A DNA stretch of 64,000 nt from Oerskovia flava (GTDB lineage: Bacteria > Actinomycetota > Actinomycetes > Actinomycetales > Cellulomonadaceae). Location of the stretch: NCBI RefSeq assembly GCF_026163685.1, contig NZ_JAOXSR010000001.1, forward strand, positions 991,318-1,055,317, read 5' to 3'. Positions 43,664 through 52,141 of the stretch are shown one piece after another. The position numbers and the translations under genes were made by a program. Position 1 is the first letter of the stretch. Each line of letters opens with the position of its first letter. The notes beneath the pieces were generated by a model. That model was given only the letters and a program-made list of their open reading frames with translations, did not search any database and was not told the DNA's origin.

Positions 43664-43904
43664 TCCGCCACCCGCCGACTCGCTCCGACGAGGCGTCGAC
43701 GTGCGGCGTGCCCACATCGCGGACAGGTCACCGCGCAAGGTCACGCGTTCGCAACGATCCCGCCAGTTGTCCACAGGGGCAGAGGTGCCGACCTTCACGG
43801 ATGCCCTAAAGTCCTGGCCAGACCGAACCGGCACGGACCGCCCCGACGAGGGCGACGGCGCGGTGCAGGTGCGGTGCAGGGTGAGCTGATCAGGGGGCAG
43901 ACGC

Positions 43905-45155
43905 GTGGCAGACACGAGCGGGGTCGCGATCCTCGAGACCGAGGTGCGCGAGCTCATCCGCCGTCGCGGTCTCGACCCTGCCCGTGACCGCGCGGGCATC
44001 GACCAGCTCGTCCGTGACGCCCTCGCCGACTACGACACGAGGACGGCGCTCGGCGTCGTCCCCCCGCTCGCCGACGCGCACGCCGCGGCCCGCACGGTCG
44101 TTGACGCCGTCGCCGGGCTCGGCCCGCTCCAGCAGTACCTCGACGACCCCGCCGTCGAGGAGATCTGGATCAACTCGCCGACCCAGGTGTTCATCGCCCG
44201 TGGCGGGGAGCCCGAGCTCACCACGACGATCCTCACCAACACGCAGGTCCGCGACCTCGTGGAGCAGATGCTGCGCTCCTCAGGTCGGCGACTCGACCTC
44301 TCCAGCCCGTTCGTCGACGCCGCGCTGCCCGGAGGTGAGCGACTGCACGTGGTCATCCCCGACGTCACCCGCGAGCATTTCGCGGTCAACGTCCGCAAGC
44401 ACGTCGTGCGAGCGTCCCACCTCGACGACATGGTGCGGCTCGGCTCGTTGACCCCCCAGGCGGCGGCATTCCTGGACGCGGCGGTGCGGGCAGGTCTGAA
44501 CGTTCTCGTGGCCGGTGCGACCCAGGCCGGCAAGACGACGATGCTCAACGCGCTGTCGGGTTCGATCCCCGCGACCGAGCGCGTCATCACCTGCGAGGAG
44601 GTCTTCGAGCTGCGGTTCGCGGTCCGGGACATCGTCTCGATGCAGTGCCGTCAGCCCAGCCTCGAGGGAACCGGTGAGATCCCGCTGCGCCGGCTCGTCA
44701 AGGAGGCGCTGCGGATGCGACCGAACCGGATCGTGATCGGCGAGGTGAGGGAGGCGGAGAGCTTCGACCTCCTCATCGCTCTGAACGCTGGCGTCCCCGG
44801 CATGTGCACCCTCCACGCCAACTCCGCCCGGGAGGCCCTCGCGAAGATGTGCACCCTGCCCTTGCTGGCCGGTGAGAACGTGTCCGACCGGTTCGTCGTC
44901 CCGACCGTCGCGTCCGCGGTGGACCTCGTCGTGCATCTCGGCGTGAGCGCCGACGGCACACGGCAGGTGCGGGAGGTCCTCGGTGTTCCCGGGCGGGTCG
45001 AGGAGGGCGTGGTCGAGACCTCAGAGATCTTCGTCCGTCGAGGACAGCACCTCGTGCGGGGCGAGGGCTACCCGCCCGCGGCGGACCGGTTCGCGCGCGC
45101 CGGGATCGACCTGCCGGCTCTCCTGCGCGACGTGCGGCACGCGGAGGTCTACTGA
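43905..45155 (+). CDS. tadA: Tad pilus assembly ATPase (TadA/CpaF)
   Basis: Type II/IV secretion ATPase of the CpaF/TadA family, 416 residues. VLVAGATQAGKTTMLNAL is the Walker A region (about 201-218), ITCEEVFELRF the Asp-box-like segment, and LRMRPNRIVIGEVREAES the Walker B region; the CTLHANSAREAL histidine box follows. It powers assembly of Flp-type pili at the cytoplasmic face. AGGGGGC lies about 9 nt upstream of the GTG. First gene of a compact tad operon. No TadZ/CpaE or prepilin peptidase gene precedes it. Confidence 0.93.
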   Translation: MADTSGVAILETEVRELIRRRGLDPARDRAGIDQLVRDALADYDTRTALGVVPPLADAHAAARTVVDAVAGLGPLQQYLDDPAVEEIWINSPTQVFIARGGEPELTTTILTNTQVRDLVEQMLRSSGRRLDLSSPFVDAALPGGERLHVVIPDVTREHFAVNVRKHVVRASHLDDMVRLGSLTPQAAAFLDAAVRAGLNVLVAGATQAGKTTMLNALSGSIPATERVITCEEVFELRFAVRDIVSMQCRQPSLEGTGEIPLRRLVKEALRMRPNRIVIGEVREAESFDLLIALNAGVPGMCTLHANSAREALAKMCTLPLLAGENVSDRFVVPTVASAVDLVVHLGVSADGTRQVREVLGVPGRVEEGVVETSEIFVRRGQHLVRGEGYPPAADRFARAGIDLPALLRDVRHAEVY

Positions 45156-45156
45156 G

Positions 45157-46017
45157 GTGGGTGTCGTCGTCGGGCTTCTCCTCGGCGCGGGCCTCTTCTG
45201 CGTCTGGTGGTCGTTCTGGGAGCCGGTGGCTCGGCCGGCACGTCGCGCCGACGGATGGGCGGGGCGGACGCAGGACCTCCTGGTGCAGGCCGGCGCCCCG
45301 ACGGTCACCCCGGCGGCGCTGGCGGGGACGAGCATCGGGATCGGAGCAGTGGTCCTCCTCGTCGGGACTGCGCTGACCCGCTCGGTCACCATCGCCGCAT
45401 GCTTCGCGCTCATCGCCGCGTCGGTCCCCGGTGTCCTCGTGCGTTCTCGTGCCCGGCGCCGGAGGGCCTCCCTGCGCGAGGTGTGGCCCGAGGTGGTCGA
45501 CCACCTCGCCTCCGGTGTGCGGGCCGGACTCTCCCTCCCGGAAGCGGTCGGCCAGCTCGGTGACCGGGGTCCGGTCGAGCTGCGCGAGCCGTTCCAGCGG
45601 TTCGCGCAGGACTACCGTGCATCCGGGCGCTTCGTGGAGTGCCTGGACGCGCTCAAGGTGCGGCTCGCCGACCCGGTGGCCGATCGGATCGTCGAGGCGC
45701 TGCGCATGACGCGCGACGTCGGGGGGACGGACCTCGGCCGCCTGCTGCGTACCCTGTCGACCTTCCTGCGGGAGGACGCCCGCACCAGAGGAGAGCTCGA
45801 GGCGCGTCAGTCCTGGACGGTCAACGGCGCGCGGCTCGCGGTCGCCGGACCCTGGGTGGTGCTGGCGTTCCTCGCGACTCGCCCGGAGACGGCGACGGCC
45901 TACAACACCGTCTCGGGTGCGATGGTCCTCCTGGGTGGTGCGGCGTGCTCGGCGTTCGCCTACCAGCTGATGCTCCGGATCGGTCGCCTCCCCGAAGAAG
46001 TGCGGGTGCTGCGGTGA
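45157..46017 (+). CDS. tadB: Tad pilus inner-membrane platform protein TadB
   Basis: Type II secretion F-domain protein, 286 residues. Two hydrophobic helices at the N-terminus (VGVVVGLLLGAGLFCVWW; SIGIGAVVLLVGTAL) precede the T2SSF cytoplasmic helical domain (EVWPEVVDHLASGVRAGLSL; IVEALRMTRDVGGTDLG). Two C-terminal helices follow. With TadC it forms the platform on which TadA acts. The GTG lies 2 bases past the tadA stop. The 4-base overlap with tadC implies coupled synthesis. Confidence 0.9.
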   Translation: MGVVVGLLLGAGLFCVWWSFWEPVARPARRADGWAGRTQDLLVQAGAPTVTPAALAGTSIGIGAVVLLVGTALTRSVTIAACFALIAASVPGVLVRSRARRRRASLREVWPEVVDHLASGVRAGLSLPEAVGQLGDRGPVELREPFQRFAQDYRASGRFVECLDALKVRLADPVADRIVEALRMTRDVGGTDLGRLLRTLSTFLREDARTRGELEARQSWTVNGARLAVAGPWVVLAFLATRPETATAYNTVSGAMVLLGGAACSAFAYQLMLRIGRLPEEVRVLR

Positions 46018-46955
46018 GCGGGCTGGAGGTGTCGTGGCTCGGGGCCGGGATCGGTGCCTTCGGTGCGGTCGGCCTGTTGCTGGTCGTCTCGCGGCTCCGG
46101 GCACGCCGTATCCGTCTCGACGAGCGGGTAGGGCCGTACCTCCGTGTGCAGGACCGTACGTCCGCGCTGCTCCGTGATGTACCGGTGCATACGCCGTTCC
46201 CCACGCTCGAGCGCCTCGTCGCACCGTGGGTTGCCGACGTCGGCCGGACACTCGAGCGGCTGGGCTCGTCCCGGACCGAGCTGCGCCGACGGCTGGACCG
46301 CGCCGGGCGCGCGGAGAGCGTCGATCAGTTCCGGGCACGGCAGATCGTCTGGGGCGTGCTCGGCCTGGCTGGCGGTGTCGCCCTCGCCCTCGTGCTCGCC
46401 GCGACCCGTGGGTCCTCGGTCGTCGCCCTCGTGCTGCTCGCTCTGATGTGCGGTATCGGCGGCGTGCTGGCCTGCGACCAGATGCTCTCCCGTGCGATCA
46501 GCAGGCGGGAGGAACGGATCATGGCCGAGTTCCCCACCATCGCCGAGCTCCTCGCGCTCTCGGTCGCCGCGGGGGAGGGTCCGGTCTCGGCGCTCGAACG
46601 GGTCTCGACGACGGCCAAGGGTGAGCTCTCCGGCGAGCTGGCCACCATGCTCGCCTCCGTCCGTGCTGGTGTCCCGCTCACTCGGGCACTCGAAGGGCTC
46701 GCCGACCGGACGTCGTTGCCGAGCCTCGCCCGCTTCGCCGAAGGGGTCTCCGTCGCCGTCGAACGGGGGACGCCCCTCGCCGAGGTCCTGCGTGCTCAGG
46801 CGCAGGACGTCCGGGAGTCCGGGCGTCGCGCGCTCATGGAGGCGGGCGGCCGCAAGGAGGTGATCATGATGGTCCCGGTGGTGTTCCTCATCCTCCCGGT
46901 GACCGTCGTCTTCGCCGTGTTCCCGTCCATCGCGACCCTGCGGATCGGCTTCTGA
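46014..46955 (+). CDS. tadC: Tad pilus inner-membrane platform protein TadC
   Basis: Second T2SSF-domain platform protein, 313 residues. After an N-terminal helix and a basic linker, it has helices LVLAATRGSSVVALVLLALMCGIGG and the F-domain core FPTIAELLALSVAAGEGPVSALERV and LARFAEGVSVAVERGTPLAEVL. A C-terminal pair ends in VFLILPVTVVFAVFPSI. The GTG overlaps the tadB stop (GTGA). About 70 bases separate it from the prepilin-like gene. Confidence 0.9.
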   Translation: MSGLEVSWLGAGIGAFGAVGLLLVVSRLRARRIRLDERVGPYLRVQDRTSALLRDVPVHTPFPTLERLVAPWVADVGRTLERLGSSRTELRRRLDRAGRAESVDQFRARQIVWGVLGLAGGVALALVLAATRGSSVVALVLLALMCGIGGVLACDQMLSRAISRREERIMAEFPTIAELLALSVAAGEGPVSALERVSTTAKGELSGELATMLASVRAGVPLTRALEGLADRTSLPSLARFAEGVSVAVERGTPLAEVLRAQAQDVRESGRRALMEAGGRKEVIMMVPVVFLILPVTVVFAVFPSIATLRIGF

Positions 46956-47027
46956 CTGTGCACGACTGCTTGCCGGCGCGCGACGGCGCCGGACTTCATC
47001 ACGGCACGAACGAGAGGAACCGGATCG

Positions 47028-47222
47028 ATGGATGGTGTCAGGACGTGGACGAGCAAGGTCGCCGGACGGCTTCGCCAGGGCGGTACGGACCGGGGCGACG
47101 TCCCCGGCTGGGTTCTCGTGACGCTGATGACGGCTGGTCTCGTGATCGCGCTGTGGGCGGTCGCGGGTCCCGCGCTGACGAACGCCTTCAGCGAGGCGAT
47201 CAGCAGCGTCGGCGGGCCCTGA
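47028..47222 (+). CDS. Flp-pilin-like small membrane protein
   Basis: A 64-residue protein in the position of the major pilin: a basic N-terminus ending in G-D, then one hydrophobic helix (WVLVTLMTAGLVIALWAVAG) and a short tail. Canonical Flp pilins have G before (A/T)TEY and a Glu at +5; here the sequence after the glycine is DVPGW, with no Glu. It may be a divergent pilin or a structural minor component. GAGAGGAA precedes the ATG by about 9 nt. Confidence 0.65.
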   Translation: MDGVRTWTSKVAGRLRQGGTDRGDVPGWVLVTLMTAGLVIALWAVAGPALTNAFSEAISSVGGP

Positions 47223-47228
47223 CGACCG

Positions 47229-47672
47229 GTGGGCGTGCGCAGCGAGGGTCGTGATCCGGGGAGCGGCCGACCGGCGGAGGGCGGGCCGGCGTCGGGGCGC
47301 GCCGGTGACGAGGGCTCGGCGGTCGTGGACTTCGTCCTGGTCTCGGTCCTCGTCCTGGTCCTGTTCCTCGGAGTCGTCCAGGTCGCTCTCGCCGTGCACG
47401 TCCGGGCGATGCTCATCGACTCCGCCGCCGAGGGTGCTCGGGTCGCCGCACGGGCGGACCGGACTCCGGCGGACGGAGTCGTGCGGACCGAGCAGCTCAT
47501 CGCCGGCTCGCTCTCGAGCCGCTACGCGCAGGACGTCTCGGCGCGGCGCACCACCTACGCCGGGCTGCCCGTCGTCGAGGTCACGGTGAGCGCACCGCTG
47601 CCGGTCGTCGGCCTGCTGGGACCGGCCGGCGTCATCACGGTCGAGGGCCACGCGCTGGACGAGACCGCATGA
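47229..47672 (+). CDS. TadE-like pseudopilin
   Basis: A 147-residue TadE-family protein. After a Gly/Arg-rich leader comes GDEGSAVVDFVLVSVLVLVLFLG, with the pseudopilin glycine, an acidic residue near +5 and a transmembrane helix, then an outer domain with LIDSAAEGARVAARA. It is a minor pilin-like component assembled with Tad pili. It starts 6 bases after the pilin-like gene and overlaps the next gene by 4. Confidence 0.82.
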   Translation: MGVRSEGRDPGSGRPAEGGPASGRAGDEGSAVVDFVLVSVLVLVLFLGVVQVALAVHVRAMLIDSAAEGARVAARADRTPADGVVRTEQLIAGSLSSRYAQDVSARRTTYAGLPVVEVTVSAPLPVVGLLGPAGVITVEGHALDETA

Positions 47673-48205
47673 ACGCGGTCCGACGCGCCACCGACCGCCT
47701 CCGCAGTGTCGTCGCCGCCGGGCGGGCACGGCTCGTCGCCGACCGCACGCGGACGGAGGGCGCGACCGCCACGGGCGACCGCGGGAACGCGGTCGTCGAG
47801 TTCCTCGGCGTCGCGCTCATCCTCCTCATCCCGCTGATGTACCTCGTGGTCCTGCTCGGGCGCATCCAGGCCGCGACGTTCGCCGTCGAAGGGGCCTCGC
47901 GGGAGGCCGGCCGGGCGTTCGTCACCGCGGAGACCTCCGCGGAGGGCACCGCGCGGGCCGGGACGGCGGTCGCGCTCGCGCTCGAGGACCAGGGCTTCGA
48001 CAGCGCCGACGGCTCGAGCGCGCTCTCGCTCGCCTGCTCGCTCGACCCCTGCCTCGAACCCGGCGGTGAGGTCGCGGTACAGGTCAGCTATGCGGTCGAC
48101 CTCCCGTGGGTCCCCGCGTTCGTCCAGGGAGCCGTGCCGCTCGCGATCCCTCTCGAGGCGACGTATGTCGCGTCCGTCGACCAGTACGCCGCGCGCCGGC
48201 CATAA
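47669..48205 (+). CDS. TadE/TadF-like pseudopilin with disulfide-capable outer domain
   Basis: A 178-residue TadE-like protein. GDRGNAVVEFLGVALILLIPLMYLVVLL has the pseudopilin pattern with Glu after AVV. The outer domain contains two cysteines (ACSLDPC) that may form a disulfide. It starts ATGA-overlapped with the previous gene. The basic leader of ~40 residues is longer than usual. Probably a second minor pilin. Confidence 0.82.
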   Translation: MNAVRRATDRLRSVVAAGRARLVADRTRTEGATATGDRGNAVVEFLGVALILLIPLMYLVVLLGRIQAATFAVEGASREAGRAFVTAETSAEGTARAGTAVALALEDQGFDSADGSSALSLACSLDPCLEPGGEVAVQVSYAVDLPWVPAFVQGAVPLAIPLEATYVASVDQYAARRP

Positions 48206-48246
48206 AGCAGACAGAAACGAACAGGTTGACGACGGAGCTGGAGCGG

Positions 48247-48816
48247 GTGAAAAGAATCCACCGGAACGGCGAGCTCGGACCCGTGCGAACGGGCCTGCTG
48301 CAGCGCCTGCGCGGTCGACTCCGTGGACGACTCCATGGCGAAGGAACCGGCGACGGAACGCGACCCGGCGACGGCGAGCGCGGGCAGATCATGCTCATGA
48401 CGAGCGCGTTCGTCGCCTTCGCGCTGCTGCTCATCACGGTTGTCGTCTCAGCGACCGGGATGCACCTGGACCGCAAGCGCCTGTACAACCTCGCCGATGC
48501 GCTCGCCCTCGCCGCGGCGGACTCGATGACGCAGGAGTCGTTCTACGTCGAGGGTCTGCCCGAGCCGACCGAGGGCGCGGTCCTGTCCCTCGCAGACGCG
48601 GAGATCCGCGCCGAGGTCGGTGCGTACCTGGCCGCGAACCCGGGTGCGGTCGGGAGCCTGCGGGACGTCACGGTCGTCTCGGCGTCGACCCCCGACGGCC
48701 GGACCGCGACCGTCTCGTTGGCTGCCCGGACGCGGCCGACCCTCGTCAGTCGCGTGACGGAGCTCTGGAGTGATGGCATCATCGTTCGTGCGGAGTCCAG
48801 CGCGCGAGCGTGGTAG
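48247..48816 (+). CDS. TadG-like pilus biogenesis protein
   Basis: A 189-residue protein with a basic N-terminus. The TadG/pilus-assembly hallmark is GERGQIMLMTSAFVAFALLLITVVVSATGMHLDRKRLYNLADALALAAADS, a single transmembrane helix followed by the conserved R-L-Y/Q-x-x-A-D-A-A-A-L-A-A segment. The outer domain is ~95 residues, far shorter than full TadG (which carries a von Willebrand domain). Start GTG 48247 is chosen after CTGGAGCGG; a TTG about 20 nt earlier is possible. Last tad gene, followed by a hairpin terminator. Confidence 0.78.
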   Translation: MKRIHRNGELGPVRTGLLQRLRGRLRGRLHGEGTGDGTRPGDGERGQIMLMTSAFVAFALLLITVVVSATGMHLDRKRLYNLADALALAAADSMTQESFYVEGLPEPTEGAVLSLADAEIRAEVGAYLAANPGAVGSLRDVTVVSASTPDGRTATVSLAARTRPTLVSRVTELWSDGIIVRAESSARAW

Positions 48817-48823
48817 CACCACC

Positions 48824-48847
48824 CATCCCCGATCATGACTGGGGATG
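48824..48847 (+). terminator. Terminator hairpin after the tad operon
   Basis: CATCCCC-N10-GGGGATG, 7-bp perfect stem, 8 bases after the TadG-like stop. The following 139 bases hold the promoter region of the secreted WxL-like gene, with GGAG 8 nt before its ATG. Confidence 0.65.
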
Positions 48848-48986
48848 AACGGTTTGTGACTACGTTAGCGCTCACATAGGCGTCAACTTTCTCAAGGTGG
48901 AGAGGGCACTTTTGACGGACTCTGTCGAAACAACGAGTTCGCCGCTATGGTGAACCCGTCCAGCAACTCCTACGACGGAGATTTAC

Positions 48987-49601
48987 ATGAAGACACGCGC
49001 AAGGAAGCAGTGGATCGCCGGGGGTGCCCTCGGCGCGGTTCTGATCGGGACCGTCGCTCTCTCGTCATCAGCGATCGCCGACGAGGACATCGACATCTCG
49101 GTCGAGATCGAGTCGACCGTGGAGCCGGGAGTTCTCGCGTTCTCGGTCGCCAGCAACGCCGTGACCCTCACGGAGAACGGCTCGGACGAGGAGGTGCGCC
49201 AGTTCACCGGAACCCTTCCCGAGGTGACCGTCACGGACACGCGTACCGCCGAGGAGATCCCGGACGGAGCCGCATGGGCCGTCCTGGGTAGCGCGTCCGA
49301 CTTCACGTCGGGCGATGACGTCATCGGCGCGGAGCACCTCGGCTGGACGCCGAACCTCCTCGAGGGTGACGAGGACGGCCTGGTCTCGGAAGGTGAAGAG
49401 GTCGTCACCGTCCTCGACGAAGCGACCCAGCCCGGCAACAACGTCGGTCTCGTCGACCAGGAGCTCCTGATCTCGACGTTCGACTCCGGTGAGGTTGCCG
49501 GTGGCGAGTTCTCGGTCAACGCCGACCTTTTCCTGCGGACCCCTGCCGACGTCGCTGGCGGTTCGTACAGCTCGACCCTGACCCTCTCGCTCTTCGAGTA
49601 A
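48987..49601 (+). CDS. Secreted WxL-like surface protein
   Basis: A 204-residue secreted protein. A signal peptide (MKTRARKQWIAGGALGAVLI, cleavage after AIA near 31) precedes an acidic beta-rich mature part. LGWTPNLL near 129-136 and the C-terminal GGSYSSTLTLSLFE resemble the two landmarks of WxL surface proteins (WxL and Y-x3-LTW-x-L), though the first is W-T-P and the last Trp is Leu. The next gene resembles the WxL-interacting protein, which supports the assignment. The mature protein probably binds cell wall with that partner. No cysteines. Confidence 0.68.
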   Translation: MKTRARKQWIAGGALGAVLIGTVALSSSAIADEDIDISVEIESTVEPGVLAFSVASNAVTLTENGSDEEVRQFTGTLPEVTVTDTRTAEEIPDGAAWAVLGSASDFTSGDDVIGAEHLGWTPNLLEGDEDGLVSEGEEVVTVLDEATQPGNNVGLVDQELLISTFDSGEVAGGEFSVNADLFLRTPADVAGGSYSSTLTLSLFE

Positions 49602-49624
49602 CCTCGAGGCACGACGGTTCAGGC

Positions 49625-49674
49625 CGGGTGAGGGCTGCTCTGCGAGCACCTCGCGGCCCAGCAGCCCTCACCCG
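49625..49674 (+). terminator. 15-bp perfect hairpin between WxL-like and partner gene
   Basis: Arms 49625-49639 and 49660-49674 are exact inverse complements (CGGGTGAGGGCTGCT). The 20-nt loop contains a nested GCGAG-CAC-CTCGC stem. It lies 23 bases after the WxL-like stop and 20 before the partner's start, so it may terminate most transcripts and let some through. Confidence 0.75.
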
Positions 49675-49694
49675 AACGCATCGAAGGATCACCG

Positions 49695-50771
49695 GTGATC
49701 ACTGCTTCATCTCGCCCTCGCGCGCTCGTGGTCACCGCGATCGCCGCACTGCTCGCCCTCGCCCCGGGCTCGGCGCACGCCGCGACCGACGACGAGACAG
49801 AACCTGCGGGTTCGGTCACGTGGTCCGTCGTCCCCGCCGATGCCGACGGACCTGACGGGCGTCGCTGGCTCGAGCTCACGCTCGACCCCGGCGACCGGGT
49901 CACCGAGCACCTCGCCGTGCGCAACCTCGGTGACGTCGAGTCGACGTTCGCCCTCCAGGCCGCCGACGGCTACCTCACCGACAAGGGCCGCTTCAACATG
50001 CTGCCGTCGTCCGAGCCGTCGGTGGACGGCGGTACCTGGATCGACCTGCAGGACGAGGTCGTCGTCGGTGCGGGGGAGACTGTCGTCGTGCCCTTCACGA
50101 TCGTGGTCCCCGAGCAGGTCACGCCTGGTGACCACCCCGCCGGCGTCGCGGCGTCGGTCACGAGCACCAGCGACAGCGTCGGCGTCGAGAGCCGCGTCGG
50201 CTTCCGCGTGATGATGCGCGTCACGGGCGAGGTCTCCGCCGTGCTCGCGGTGCCTCAGCCGCGTGCCTCCTACTCTCCGTCCTGGAACCCCTTCGCCCCC
50301 GGGGACCTGCGCGTCTCCTACGACGTGAGCAACGACGGGAACATCCGCCTCGGCGCGCAGAGCGAGGCGACCGCGACCGGCCCGTTCGGTCTCGCGCCCC
50401 GCACCTCGACCGCCACCCCGGTCGAGGAGGTGCTCCCGGGCGGCAGCTACGCCGTCACCACGGAGATCACCGACGTGTGGCCGCTCGGCCGTGTCACGAC
50501 CGACGTCACCCTCACCCCCGTCCCGGTCGGTGAGGACGAGCTCGAGACCACCCCGGCGCCGGTCACCCAGCAGGTCGTCACCTGGGCGATCCCGTGGCCG
50601 CAGCTCCTGCTGGTCGCGATCGTCGTCGTGCTGGTGCTCGGTGTCCGCGACGAGCGGCGCCGCAAGCGTGCACGCCTGCAGCAGATGCTCGACCGGGCCC
50701 GCGACGAGGGCCGCCAGGCGGCGCTCACGCCCGAGACCGGCGCGCCTGCCCCCACGCCCCGCGCCGACTGA
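49695..50771 (+). CDS. WxL-interacting-protein-like (DUF916-type) membrane-anchored surface protein
   Basis: A 358-residue protein with a signal peptide (cleavage after AHA near 29), two Ig-like beta domains and a C-terminal helix ([17 protein letters not shown], about 300-316) followed by a basic tail [13 protein letters not shown], so it is anchored with the domains outside. [24 protein letters not shown] and [20 protein letters not shown] are the beta-sandwich and peptidoglycan-facing patterns of DUF916. [21 protein letters not shown] matches the second domain. It likely holds the WxL-like protein at the surface. GGATCACCG precedes the GTG. Confidence 0.78.
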   Translation: MITASSRPRALVVTAIAALLALAPGSAHAATDDETEPAGSVTWSVVPADADGPDGRRWLELTLDPGDRVTEHLAVRNLGDVESTFALQAADGYLTDKGRFNMLPSSEPSVDGGTWIDLQDEVVVGAGETVVVPFTIVVPEQVTPGDHPAGVAASVTSTSDSVGVESRVGFRVMMRVTGEVSAVLAVPQPRASYSPSWNPFAPGDLRVSYDVSNDGNIRLGAQSEATATGPFGLAPRTSTATPVEEVLPGGSYAVTTEITDVWPLGRVTTDVTLTPVPVGEDELETTPAPVTQQVVTWAIPWPQLLLVAIVVVLVLGVRDERRRKRARLQQMLDRARDEGRQAALTPETGAPAPTPRAD

Positions 50772-50848
50772 GGCCCACCAACCGGGGGGATCGCGCGCCG
50801 TCGGGCAGCCCTGCCCGGACGTGCGGCCCACCCGCCTCGCCGGTCGCG

Positions 50849-50854
50849 TAACCT
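50849..50854 (+). promoter_or_regulatory. Putative -10 (TAACCT), leaderless promoter of prfB
   Basis: TAACCT, identical to the deoC hexamer, is followed by 8 nt and the GTG at 50863. Confidence 0.45.
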
Positions 50855-50862
50855 TGAACCTC

Positions 50863-51978
50863 GTGGCCACCATCGACTTCCCGCACGAGATCCGCACCCT
50901 GCGCTCCACGCTCGAGACCATCAGCGCGGTGAGCGACCCCGAGGCGCTGGCGACCCGGATCGCCGAGCTGTCGGAGCAGGCCTCCGCGCCCGACCTGTGG
51001 GACGACACGGACGCCGCGCAGAAGGTCACGACCGAGCTCTCCCAGGCGCAGGGCGAGCTCGAGCGCATCACGAGCATGGGCGGGCGCATCGACGACCTCG
51101 AGACGCTCGTCGAGATGGCCACCGAGGACGGCGGCGACGCCGACACGCTCGCCGAGGCGCAGTCCGAGCTCGAGGACATCCGCAAGGACCTCGGTGTGCT
51201 CGAGGTCCGCACGCTGCTGGCGGGGGAGTACGACGCCCGTGAGGCCGTCGTGACCATCCGCGCGGGTGCCGGTGGTGTGGACGCCGCGGACTTCGCCGAG
51301 ATGCTCATGCGCATGTACCTGCGCTGGGCGGAGCGCCACGGCTACCCCACGGCCGTCCTGGACACGTCGTACGCCGAGGAGGCCGGGCTCAAGTCCGCCA
51401 CCTTCGAGGTCAAGGCGCCCTACGCGTTCGGCCACCTCTCGGTCGAGGCGGGTACGCACCGCCTCGTGCGGATCTCACCCTTCGACAACCAGGGCCGCCG
51501 CCAGACGTCGTTCGCCGCGGTCGAGGTCATCCCGCTCATCGAGCAGACCGACTCGATCGAGATCCCCGAGTCGGAGATCAAGGTCGACGTGTTCCGCTCG
51601 TCGGGCCCGGGCGGGCAGTCCGTCAACACCACGGACTCCGCCGTGCGCATGACGCACATCCCCACGGGGATCGTCGTGTCGATGCAGAACGAGAAGTCGC
51701 AGATCCAGAACCGTGCCGCCGCGCTGCGTGTCCTGCAGTCCCGCCTGCTGCTGCAGCGCCAGGCCGAGGAGAGCGCGGCCCGCAAGGAGATGGCGGGCGA
51801 CATCAAGGCGAGCTGGGGCGACCAGATGCGCTCCTACGTCCTGCACCCGTACCAGATGGTCAAGGACCTGCGCACCGAGCACGAGGTCGGCAACACCTCG
51901 GGTGTGTTCGACGGCGACATCGACGGCTTCATCGAGGCCGGCATCCGCTGGCGCCGGGGCGCGGACCGCACCGCCTGA
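50863..51978 (+). CDS. prfB: peptide chain release factor 2
   Basis: RF2 recognises UGA and UAA and triggers peptide release. The 371 residues have the RF2 tripeptide SPF (ISPFDNQG, near 205), which reads the stop codon, and [16 protein letters not shown] with the catalytic GGQ near 250. The reading frame is continuous; there is no internal TGA and no frameshift site as in enteric prfB. Start GTG 50863 gives the usual N-terminus [18 protein letters not shown] at 50854 is in frame, but overlaps the -10. It is followed by ftsEX, as in many actinobacteria. Confidence 0.95.
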   Translation: MATIDFPHEIRTLRSTLETISAVSDPEALATRIAELSEQASAPDLWDDTDAAQKVTTELSQAQGELERITSMGGRIDDLETLVEMATEDGGDADTLAEAQSELEDIRKDLGVLEVRTLLAGEYDAREAVVTIRAGAGGVDAADFAEMLMRMYLRWAERHGYPTAVLDTSYAEEAGLKSATFEVKAPYAFGHLSVEAGTHRLVRISPFDNQGRRQTSFAAVEVIPLIEQTDSIEIPESEIKVDVFRSSGPGGQSVNTTDSAVRMTHIPTGIVVSMQNEKSQIQNRAAALRVLQSRLLLQRQAEESAARKEMAGDIKASWGDQMRSYVLHPYQMVKDLRTEHEVGNTSGVFDGDIDGFIEAGIRWRRGADRTA

Positions 51979-52079
51979 CCTGTCCGTGGGCGCCGGGCGC
52001 CCGCCTCGACGACGGATGCTCCGGGCAACGGCAGGTCGTCGCGCGGCGTGTCTGCGGGATCGGCCGCCGGTGGCGTGCC

Positions 52080-52085
52080 TACTCT
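52080..52085 (+). promoter_or_regulatory. Putative -10 (TACTCT) of ftsE operon
   Basis: TACTCT in the same TGCCTACTCTC context as the LCP gene, but 56 bases before the ftsE GTG, so this transcript would carry a ~50-nt leader. No other gene lies in 51979-52141. Confidence 0.4.
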
Positions 52086-52141
52086 CGGGGGCGACCAGCG
52101 AAACGTCTTCGCACCCCCCACCCAGAAACTGGTCAACGGCT

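Noticed and set aside
50863..51978. Programmed frameshift in prfB.
   Set aside because: The coding frame is uninterrupted from [10 protein letters not shown] to the end, with no early in-frame TGA or slippery site.
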